From NCBI GenBank assembly GCA_950022655.1, contig OX465583.1, forward strand, positions 10,747,798-10,811,797: a stretch of 64,000 nucleotides of DNA. Direction: 5' to 3'. Below the pieces are notes generated by a model. That model ran no database searches. It was not told the DNA's origin and saw only the letters and a list, made by a program, of their open reading frames with translations. The translations under genes were made by a program, and so were the position numbers. Source of the DNA: Alentia gelatinosa. Taxonomy: Eukaryota > Annelida > Polychaeta > Phyllodocida > Polynoidae. Every line of letters begins with the position of its first letter. Position 1 is the first letter of the stretch. Positions 47,133 through 64,000 of the stretch are shown here, one piece after another.

Positions 47133-48948
47133 GGTCGATATTCAGAATTTGGCGACAATTCAGTCCAAAATGGTCATAAAATAGAATCGCTAACATCCTT
47201 TTAGGAGTTTCCCAATACAATCTAGACAGTTTAATGGTATCATCCCTAAAATGGCTAATAGTTTGGGCTAATATTGGGATCGGTAGACGATATTGAAGTA
47301 ATAGTCTCTTTAATATTCTGCCTCCGTGTACATAGGTATACCAATTCAAGATTCTATTTTAGGCTTTTATGATATTAAAATAGTAAAGTTTCTTTGTTTG
47401 TTAAGCATAAAGAACATGTTCACCTGGGAGAAAAAAGTGAAAAACATTCCCAACCTATTAAAATTAAATATTGATTACCAAATGTATGAAGCATATTTTT
47501 TTTCCAGAGCTGGCCGTTTTTCCATGAATACTGCAATTTTTTTGAAGTGCCATAAAAAATCTGAAAAAAATATGTACATGTTGATGAACATGTCCCCAAC
47601 AAATATGGTTAATTTTAAGAACTTGGTACCATTCAGCTGAGAGCTATAAAACATTGAAACGTTGTAGATGGAGGTAGAAGTGTACACGGAGGCAGAAACA
47701 AAATCTTTTAACTTGGCCTCCTCTCTTCCTATATAATGATTTATTCATTTTTTCTGCCAGGAAATATTAGGAATCATGTTTGTGGTTTATTTGGAATGGT
47801 TTTATATATCATTTATAGCAAATTTAAACTGAAAATGACAGGTTGTCATTTTTGTGTGTTCTCCTTATTGTTTAATCCAAAAAAATATTTTTTTCAATAG
47901 ATTTATTTATCATATACGATGCTTATGTTGTGCTGCATGATGTCTAAGGTCTCCCTTTCATTCTACAGACCCATTTAGGCTATAAATAGGATAGAAACCT
48001 ATGTACACGGAGGCAGAAGTGTGTACACGGAGGCAGAATCTGCCTCCATGTACATATTCTACCAGTATAATTTCATACTGTGTATGGGGATTTTAATTCA
48101 ATTTCGCACATAAACAGGTGTGGTCATGATCTACTTATATTATATCCTTTTCAAGTCATATTAGCAGCTCTTATGGAAATATTGATAAATATGTGTGTAC
48201 ACGGAGGCAGAAGCACATTTTAGCCATTTTCATGCCAACAACACCAATACATATCAACATCAACACCCATCAACACCTACACCTATCAATCAACACCCAC
48301 AGTAACACCTACCAACACTAAGACCAATATCAGACCAATTTTTTGTTTGAAAACAGTCATAAACCTATGTACACGGAGGCAGAGTCTACCTCCGTGTACA
48401 GTATTTATCAGTATAACTCCATAGTATGTTTGGGGATTTTAATTCAATTTCACACATGGACAGATGCTCTCATATCCTAATCATATCATATCTTTTTCAA
48501 ATTATATAAGTAGTTCTTATTGAGACATTGACAATCATGTGTGTACACGGAGGCAGAAGCACATTTTAGCCATATCAATATTTGCCATGCTGCTCCTACT
48601 ACATATATTTCTGAGCTATTATTTTTTAGGTATGGTAGAGAGGCATTTTTTCCATATTTGATAACTACAAAAAATATGTTTTAAACTAGTGTTTAAGTGG
48701 TATTTCACTCCCCTCAGTAATGTACACGGAGGCAGAATTCAATTTTAGCCACCACAAGTCATTTATGAAAATGATAGAAATTTCTTTCCAAAACTATTGA
48801 AATTCCCGTTTTTATATACTCTGAAATGTTATCTTATTGAAAAACTCCTTTAATAATCAAACTCAGTTGGTTTACTGTACATTATAGACAATCATAAAAT
48901 AAAAGCGGAAATCTTTATTAAATTGTCGCCAAATTCTGAATATCGACC
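47133..48948. mobile_element. 1.8-kb transposon with perfect 28-bp inverted ends and a 17-bp motif array
   Basis: The ends GGTCGATATTCAGAATTTGG (continuing CGACAATT) at 47133-47160 are matched perfectly by the inverse at 48921-48948, and the element sits within (TA)n on both sides, so TA was the target. The interior carries TGTACACGGAGGCAGAA or close variants at 47681, 48002, 48022, 48196, 48368, 48542 and 48721 (plus strand) and at 47316, 48038 and 48384 (minus strand). Part of the spacing comes from a tandem duplication of about 346 bases (48055 and 48401 onward). No transposase ORF is seen. The superfamily is unknown; TA suggests Tc1/mariner-like. Confidence 0.8.
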
Positions 48949-48999
48949 ATATATATATATATACATATATATGTATTTATATATATATACATACATACT

Positions 49000-49042
<43 letters not shown>
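48949..49042. repeat. (TA)n-rich microsatellite, right flank
   Basis: TA repeat with TACATACATACTTACATA interruptions. Confidence 0.9.
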
Positions 49043-49046
<4 letters not shown>

Positions 49047-49156
49047 CCGGCTTATAAAATGGAAACATAAAGGATTATATATGTTCAACGGTAGCGTGAA
49101 GTGAGAAGGATTTCTCTCCAGTCATTGACATGTGCATAGTAGACTGAGGTGTGTAA

Positions 49157-49681
49157 AGCCTATAAGACACCGACCCGACGGCTGTGCCCGATTCTACCTT
49201 TCCCCGACGGATCCGATTTTACGTCGGGCATTACTACCATGTCAGATATGACCGACTGTCCCCGACCTTAAGATTTCGGTGTACGCACTTTCACCGACTG
49301 TTCCCGATTCTGAGTAGGCCGCTTATATAGTGATGCTATGAATCCCCTCATTCTATACCCGAGTATGTTATACCGATTTGTAGGGGAGACAGAGGCGATT
49401 ATAGATTTGAAATCCGTTTTGTGATATCTTCAATAGAAAAGAAGTTATTAAACTTTGCATTATTGCTACATATACCTATCACCTGGCCCGGGTCCGGCTC
49501 CCGCTTGCTCTCTTTGATCTCAATCGGGGTCGTTTTACGAGGTTATAAAAGGGGGAGGTGTCGTCGGGAAGAGTCTACATGTCGGTGTCTTATAGGTATA
49601 AGACACCGAAGTTTTATTCCCGACTCTCACCGAGCCGATGGTCGGGATCAATCTGGAACAAATTTCGGTGTCTTATAGGCT
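49157..49681. mobile_element. PIF/Harbinger-like MITE 1
   Basis: Ends AGCCTATAAGACACCGA and TCGGTGTCTTATAGGCT, flanked by the 3-bp duplication TAA (49154-49156 and 49682-49684). TWA duplications are diagnostic of PIF/Harbinger. The interior is dense in CCGAC/GTCGG. A second internal TATAAGACACCGA near 49600 suggests an earlier nested or duplicated end. Confidence 0.7.
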
Positions 49682-49745
49682 TAAGACCATCCTCCACCCG
49701 CTATAGCCTTCAGTCAGGGCTGGGCTGGAAGGATGGGTCATCTTG

Positions 49746-50115
49746 ATTATTATTACCCACCTGATACGGAGTCTTCATACTAAGCCTATGGAGATTACAG
49801 ATCGCTACTGAGTAGGATACGGACCTGCGGAATCTCCTAGGAGGATACAGATTTTTGAGATGAAAGTAGTCCCAAACATAACTTCTTAACTACGTTGAAA
49901 AGTTTTCTAACGATCATATTTATTGCTTAAATCTAAGAATAAGTGAGTAATAAATACAGCATTACCATGATTTCGATCTGTGTGGCCGTATTCTCCTTGT
50001 AGTTGACGCTACGCAATACTCCTCGCTTTCGCTCGGAGTATTACTACGCGTCAACTACGCGGAGAATACGGCCACTCAGATCGAAATCATGGTAATATTG
50101 TGTATTGATTATACA
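49746..50115. repeat. Foldback element, uninterrupted copy
   Basis: Left flank TTATTACCCACCTGATACGG ... CTCCTAGGAGGATACAG. The palindrome at 49965-50095 has ATTACCATGATTTCGATCTG mirrored by CAGATCGAAATCATGGTAAT and centre TACTCCTCGCTTTCGCTCGG. This is the reference for the interrupted copy at 35360-42022. Confidence 0.85.
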
Positions 50116-50179
50116 GGAGGTACAGGTCAGGCCCTACCCATTTTCATGTCGTACATTCACCCGGTCGCTCATGAATATG

Positions 50180-50325
50180 CAGCGTAATTAAGAAGAAACC
50201 AACAAGACAAAGTGGTTGTTCTGCACGAGTTTGATGCGGAGTAGTATATGAACGAGGCGACAGCCGAGTGAATATCACATAGCGTTCAAATGAGTTTGAG
50301 AACAACAACTTTGACTAAAATTAGT
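50180..50325. repeat. Palindrome
   Basis: AAGTGGTTGTTCTGCACGAG opposes GAGTTTGAGAACAACAACTT; the centre is GAACGAGGCGACAGCCGAGT. Arms diverged. Confidence 0.6.
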
Positions 50326-50839
50326 TCTGTATTCATCTCACCACTGTGCAAACTAAAAATTTGGATGACACAAAGGATATAGACCGTGGAGAAAAGACTG
50401 TAATGCTTGTAAGGGCATGGTGAAAGAGTGCCAAATATTTAGCCTATAGAACAAAAATACCAGGGGTTAGATCCGATCGTCACCACAACCGATTTCTATG
50501 CTATTTTAAGGAGGGTCAATCTTCAGGCTGACCTGAAATAATCGGTGCAAATAGAACACAAATCGGTCGTCAGGTGAAAGCAGAGTGTATACTTTGGGGT
50601 TTACGATTGTTAGCACAGAGAAATTCTCAAAGAGGACCCTTGACCAACTTTTTTACGGGAAGCACATAATCGTTGGGGTTTTCGCTGACAGGTGCAATCG
50701 CCACATTAACTGCTCACTGAACTTTCTTTTTCTGATTCAAAAAGATTAAATACAAACAGTTCTAACAAAAGGTGTAGGGTTACAACACAGCTTCACCCAA
50801 CACATCACCTACAACCACAGTATGCCATCTAACACTGCG

Positions 50840-51420
50840 TGAAAACCCGTACTTTACATATGTATACGCCCGCCGTATATAGGTGTGATTTTGTGTAAAC
50901 AAGGTAGTCCTTTTTTCCGTCGTGCATATGCTTCATCTGGAGGCGTATTTATATAGAACTGCATCGAGAATCGTATAAATTGACAATACTCCACGAGTTT
51001 GGATGGGCCGCAATCGTCATTGAGGTGAAGCCGAGTGACGATTACGGCCCAGACAAACGAGTGGAGTATTGTCTATTTTACGATTCGAGTGCGGTTCTGG
51101 ATTTATCTTACCCTTTTCTATCGTTTAAATAACATCACAACTTCAGAATAATCAGAATATACTTAGCAAATCCAACTAGTATTGTCACCTTACCAGGGTG
51201 ATCGTTGAGTATATTTTTCTAATGTTATTCCTATGGCTAAACTTGTACATGGGGTGAGATAAACAAGTGTCCATGTTACAGTCATATATACGCCTGATTC
51301 TGTTGTATTTACACCACTATCCAATAATTCTGATCTCTGGACCTAGGGGACACCACTGTTGTTTTCATTTGATATTTGCCAGTAGTTATCAATGTCTATG
51401 GTATATAAAGGAAATGATAT
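50840..51420. mobile_element. Dispersed repeat, copy 3, with a different palindrome
   Basis: GTGTAAACAAGGTAGTCCTT, GATTCTGTTGTATTTAC and GGGGACACCACTGTTGTTTT match 18890-19480. A palindrome at 50980-51075 (GACAATACTCCACGAGTTT ... AAACGAGTGGAGTATTGTC, centre GAGGTGAAGCCGAGTGACG) replaces the copy 1 palindrome. Confidence 0.6.
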
Positions 51421-52140
51421 TATATTTTTGATTATAAAATCTTTCTAAAACCCTAATAAGTATCATTTCATTAATTACATATAATAAACCTAGCATTCTC
51501 TTGTCTTTTTTTTACCATTTTTTTTTATGATTATACTTTCACAACACCATCATCCTGTATGGTTTTGGATGACAGTGTATTTAAGGCACACTGTATTTAT
51601 AAGACCATGCTTATAGAATCGGGTCGCAGTCAGGGTCGGGATCACAGCTGCGGCCAACACCACTGCCGCTGCCGCTACCACTACCGCTTTCACACCCACC
51701 ACTTTCACACCTGTCTGCACACCCGAGCCCGCACCCGCCCGGCCATGGACAATACCCTGATAAAGTGTGAAGGCAGAGGACTTGGGGTCATACGTCCACA
51801 CACACTGGGGTGAAGCAGTGGGGAGCTGGGGGGGAGGGGGGTTCTCTACCAAGTGGTCTGTGGTAAGAAATTAAAGGGGGGACACAGGGTGGTGGGGGCA
51901 GGGCTGTCGGGTGGCATACCTTTTTAATCTTTTTATCAGTCTATATACATGTATATATGCCAAATGTATATAACATTTATATGACCAGTGTCACCCTATT
52001 GCGCACAGTATATTTCTCTTCATAAACGCTTGGCGGCATTACGCTTCCATATAGACACAATAAACTGTATTGTATATGCCACATATGCTGGCGTGAAATG
52101 TTCACATATATATATAACAACATGCCAATGTACATCGGAT
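51421..52140. other. Non-coding
   Basis: Contains a GC-rich stretch with CCGCTGCCGCTACCACTACC-type triplets (51655-51745) that opens Ala/Val- or His-rich frames on both strands. These are low complexity and not taken as genes. Confidence 0.4.
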
Positions 52141-52262
52141 ACTATCGTAAAACCGGATGAGTTTTAATCTTGGCCCCCGTATGCGACGACTGGAGTTTGG
52201 CGGAGTGATATCCGGAGCCAAAACTCCAGTTGTCGCATACGGGAGCCCATATCAAAACGAAT
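52141..52262. repeat. Palindrome
   Basis: GTTTTAATCTTGGCCCCCGT opposes ACGGGAGCCCATATCAAAAC; the centre has CTGGAGTTTGGCGGAGTG and CGGAGCCAAAACTCCAG. A diverged relative sits at 59946-60062 in GCH1 intron 2. Confidence 0.75.
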
Positions 52263-52274
52263 AAGGTTTTGATT

Positions 52275-52524
52275 TTATCCTACCCCCTGTGAACGATATT
52301 TTTATGTGAGGATAGTAAAAAAAACATGATACAAACTTTGTGAAGTCCTTCATATAGCTCTCCTTGCTGCTCTGAAGGCGCTTGGAACTACTTTCAGCTG
52401 CTGATCTCTGATTGGTCCATTTTTTGTACGATCCTAGGAGCGATTTTTTCTCCGTATGCGACATACGGGCGCATACGGAAAGTCAATGTTAAGCCTATGG
52501 GATTTTATATTAGGGGTAGGATAA
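52275..52524. mobile_element. TTATCCTACCCC MITE, copy 2
   Basis: Ends TTATCCTACCCC (52275) and GGGGTAGGATAA (to 52524). Contains GTTAAGCCTATGGGATTTTA near its right end, mirroring the CATAGGCTTAAC of copy 1. Confidence 0.7.
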
Positions 52525-53185
52525 ATGCATTTACGCAGTGGCATATATATATAAAATAAAAGAGGGTTTTCTTGCAGTGTAAATATCTATAATAATCAAC
52601 AACTTGGGAGAATGCAGTCACCACAGCATATATTAATTTCATCTAGATATCTAAGTTTACTCTGCGGGGTAGGTGTGTAACGAGGCGTTTTGGAGTCCAA
52701 TCTCTACCACTCTCTGACCAAAGATAAAGAAAATGGGGTGTTTGGTACGGGACGCATCACCTGCCTACACTTACAGGAACTGATTCCATTTACTGTCAGC
52801 CTTTACCACGTGAGGCATGACAGGTCATTGTACCTCTACTTGGTCCACATGATTATGTAGGGCCGTGTGGTTCATAATTTGGTATATTTTAGAAATCTGA
52901 TTGTGTACATTTTTTACTTTCTCGTGTGCGTTACGTGATCTGGTGGGATCTGTGAACGCTTTCGGTAGGAATTTTTTATCTTATTTTTAGAATAAACACT
53001 GACAAGACTCTCGTTCAGTTTCGTAATTATTATATACCTATGTCCGAATGTCTATTAAATACTGCCCGCTGCTAGGGGTGCAGTAATAATAATGTTCGTG
53101 CCTGCTGTGACTGTGACTTTGTATGTCATTTAAAAAAATGGCGTTTTTTCACCAATTAAAGGTATATAATAATAAGCAAACATCC
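52525..53185. other. Non-coding
   Basis: No supported gene. Near 53040-53115, AATACTGCCCGCTGCTAGGG and AATAATGTTCGTGCC resemble 62600-62640 and 63075-63120, a small dispersed repeat. Confidence 0.4.
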
Positions 53186-53187
53186 TT

Positions 53188-53330
53188 ACTGTAGATGAAA
53201 TGGATCTCGTTCTCGGTTAGTCGTTGATTTCATACTGCCTTCCGTCTGTGACGTCAGGCAGTATGAAATTGAGGACTGACCTCGAACAGGAACCGTTTCG
53301 TCCACAGTAAGGACGTTTCCTAATATTATG
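53188..53330. repeat. Palindrome
   Basis: CCTTACTGTAGATGAAATGG opposes GTTTCGTCCACAGTAAGG; inner arms ATTTCATACTGCCT and AGGCAGTATGAAAT flank TCCGTCTGTGACGTC. Confidence 0.75.
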
Positions 53331-53475
53331 CATGGAAGAACGCTAACTGAGGCGAATGTATAATGTGTTTTTCACACTTGAATTTTAATAAAAAACAACA
53401 GAATGAGATTCTTGAAAATGTCTGTGCACTGTCCTATTTATTCTTGTATATACATATATATGCGTACAGACTGAA

Positions 53476-53790
53476 TTAGGAGCAAATAGAATGTTCATCA
53501 TTGATGAATGAGCGTGCAATTATAAATGAATAACAATGAAAAGGTTTGGGTTACAGTCAGTCTATGTATCGTTTCTGTAACCCACTTGCACCCAACCAAC
53601 TTGCCATTTCTTGAACTGCCTGAGTCTAAGATCCAACTATATTAAGCACCAGTAGGCCAATAAAGTATTTTGGTCTTGAATGATTGGTCACATGGTCAGC
53701 TGGGCACGCTTCTAAGACCCTGATACACTGGCACCCTGCACCTTTCCCAGTACCACAGTGAGTAGCACGCAGATAGTGAAGAGAGGGAGA
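53476..53790. repeat. Dispersed repeat, copy 2, just upstream of the GCH1 exon
   Basis: Matches 26270-26580 (TAGGAGCAAATAGAATGTTC ... GGTCAGCTGGGCACGCTTCT). It ends about 200 bases before the splice acceptor at 53991. Confidence 0.7.
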
Positions 53791-53991
53791 GAGTTCTTGC
53801 AGTACGCTGGAGCCTATATGTAACCACTCTAGCCATTAGGCAACGTATTTGGAGCGTAAAAACACGCTCTAATAGATCCGGCCGATGTTGCTGTGGATAA
53901 GATGTAAACATCTCTATCTTGTGAGGCACTATAGCTTTGCAAAATAGACTGTCCTACCATACCGAAGCTTTCCCTATTTTCTATTTTTCAG

Positions 53992-62467
<8,476 letters not shown>

Positions 62468-63452
62468 ACCTAGATGTTAACCCTAGGATGGACGAAAGAT
62501 CTGCCTTCATGGAATCGACTAGGAAAATATTTCTTTTGTATAAAATGCACACTCTATTGATGTTGGATATGACTATTATATACCTGTGTGCTAATCTCAG
62601 TTAAATACTACCCTCTCACAGGGGTGTTGTATATTTGAAATACGGCCCACTATGGAGCGCTTCGTCGCACTAACGAAATCTAACGCGAGAGTAAAGTGGG
62701 ATTCACACGATGGGATTCGTGTACCTCACAGGGTGTTTGTCTTAGACAAATCCTACTGAGCTTCATGTACCGCTCAGGGTGTTTGCCTGAGACAAATCCC
62801 GCTGAGATTCTGTACTCGGACACAATTTCTTCGTCTAAATCTTTAGGGTAAATTTTCCTCATACATGTCGTTTCCTCTACAATTGTTAGCGACATTTATC
62901 CCTAACATGTAACAAAATCTAATGAGATTTTCAACCCTGTGAGGTACATGAATCCCACTGTGTGAATTCCAGGATGTATGTCTGCCATAGGTGACCTCGA
63001 ACTAATATATTTTCACCAATAGTAATGTCATTTTCACATGTCTTTGCATACCTGTGAGCGAACAACTATAAAATTCTACCCACTGCTAGGGGTTCAGTAT
63101 CAATAACGTTCGCGCCCTAGGGCTGTATAGTGAATAGCCACTAGCATGTAGATAATCAATCAGCTATATGATAATAAGGAATCATATTTACTCTCGGGGA
63201 ATTTATGCTGTTCTTGGTCTTTTGCCGAAAAAAAAAACAGGCATCAATTTGCTCAGAGTAAGTATTTTCCTAATGCCATTTACAGATTTATGAAAAGTGA
63301 TATTGTGTGCTTATACTTAATAATGATATAAAACCGGAATACAAATCATGATTGCAATATATGGAGACTTTCCTGAGTGGAAACTGTTCTTCGATATTTT
63401 GGTCGAAAATATTCTCAGAGTTCAAAGAACAATTTCCATTCAGGTACACTCA
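62468..63452. other. 3' flank of GCH1
   Basis: No second gene. 62700-62960 holds a small inverted-repeat unit: GGGATTCACACGATGGGATT and GGTGTTTGTCTTAGACAAAT repeated, opposed by CATGAATCCCACTGTGTGAA. 62600-62640 and 63075-63120 are diverged relatives of 53040-53115. Confidence 0.4.
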
Positions 63453-63670
63453 TTATCCTACCCCTAATAAAAAAAACCGCCATAGACTTAACATAGGGAA
63501 ATTTTATGTGGCAGGCCGTGACATAAAGTGTTTTTTATGCCACTAGAGTAATAACAATATTGACCAATCAGAGAGCAGGATGTCAGCTACTATGAAAAAA
63601 GTTCTGTTGGTCGTTGACTCAATATTTATCTTTTTAACAGTAATACAAAAGCATAGATGGGGTAGGATAA
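63453..63670. mobile_element. TTATCCTACCCC MITE, copy 3
   Basis: Ends TTATCCTACCCC (63453-63464) and GGGGTAGGATAA (63659-63670). Contains GCCATAGACTTAACATAGGG. A palindrome abuts its right end, as in copy 1. Confidence 0.7.
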
Positions 63671-63830
63671 ATACGAAACCGAACTTGAGTTAGACTTGTC
63701 AATGTCTATGCCACTCTGGTCAGGTCTGCTCCTCACTACACTCGGCTACGCCTCGTGTAGTAATACACGACCTTCCCGTCGTGGCATAAACTCTTGTTCG
63801 GTTTCTACTAATTATCTCACCCCTGGTACA
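63671..63830. repeat. Palindrome abutting MITE copy 3
   Basis: GAAACCGAACTTGAGTT opposes ACTCTTGTTCGGTTTC; inner TATGCCACTCTGGTCAGG and CCCGTCGTGGCATA; centre CACTCGGCTACGCCTCGTGT. Followed by ATTATCTCACCCC. Confidence 0.75.
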
Positions 63831-64000
63831 AGTGTAGCCATAGGAAGAACATCAGAAAAAAATACTCTAAGAATATCCCGTAAAGTGGCAATACTACACC
63901 ATGGCCGTGGCGGAGTGAATGTGTGATGTATTTGTTAAGTAATTTTGATTAATTAATACAGCGTACTTGTACGCGCTATACACATCGCCTAGAGGTTAGA

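Noticed and set aside
47681..48737. CRISPR-like array from the regularly spaced 17-bp motif
   Set aside because: Eukaryotic context, motif in both orientations, spacers partly duplicated and far too long; it is a transposon-internal motif array.
51550..51852. 100-codon Ala/Val-rich minus-strand frame and its plus-strand partner
   Set aside because: Low-complexity triplet sequence, open on both strands, no conserved motif.

Overview
This is eukaryotic, metazoan-type nuclear DNA. It has spliced exons with GT..AG boundaries, AT-rich non-coding sequence, many microsatellites, and a dense, nested population of retroelements and small DNA transposons. The species cannot be fixed from the sequence. 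Abundant Penelope-like elements, DIRS-like, piggyBac-like, hAT-like and Harbinger-like repeats and foldback palindromes would suit a marine invertebrate (lancelet, mollusc or similar), but that is only a guess. Only two host genes are recognisable.

Layout. At the left edge, on the minus strand, lies the first coding exon (with signal peptide) of a secreted multicopper oxidase of the laccase type (275-610); the rest of that gene lies off the window. From about 1 kb to 53 kb I see no intact host gene, apart from a predicted GCH1 promoter and first exon at about 45.7-45.9 kb. The stretch holds a tRNA-derived SINE (1.1 kb); a broken DIRS-like retroelement split by a TTAA-flanked piggyBac-like element (2.9-6.7 kb); and a broken Penelope-like element (11.2-15.5 kb) whose first ORF encodes a NADAR domain followed by an SGNH/GDSL-hydrolase-like domain. 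After these come a truncated LINE (16.5-17.7 kb), a hAT-like element with a GATCTCA array (19.8-20.7 kb), and a second Penelope-like element on the minus strand whose 5' part is repeated three times in 1,326-bp units (27.3-33.9 kb).

Next is a LINE (34.95-43.0 kb) interrupted by a foldback element, which in turn carries two related 3.1-kb TA-flanked transposons, each containing a long 16-bp minisatellite. At 47.1-48.9 kb is a 1.8-kb element with perfect 28-bp terminal inverted repeats and a recurrent 17-bp motif.

The right part (54-62.5 kb, plus strand) is a complete, apparently intact GTP cyclohydrolase I gene (GCH1). Six exons are defined by clean splice sites and continuous reading phase if a short upstream exon at 45.9 kb, behind a TATA-like box, is accepted; five are certain. 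Its introns carry further MITEs and palindromes.

The two host genes point away from each other across some 45-53 kb of transposon-rich sequence and I see no functional link between them. The most novel-looking items are the NADAR+SGNH Penelope element, the minisatellite-bearing TA-transposons, the motif-array transposon at 47-49 kb, and a set of more than a dozen long palindromes sharing a common core. All homology statements come from reading the translations; no database search was possible.
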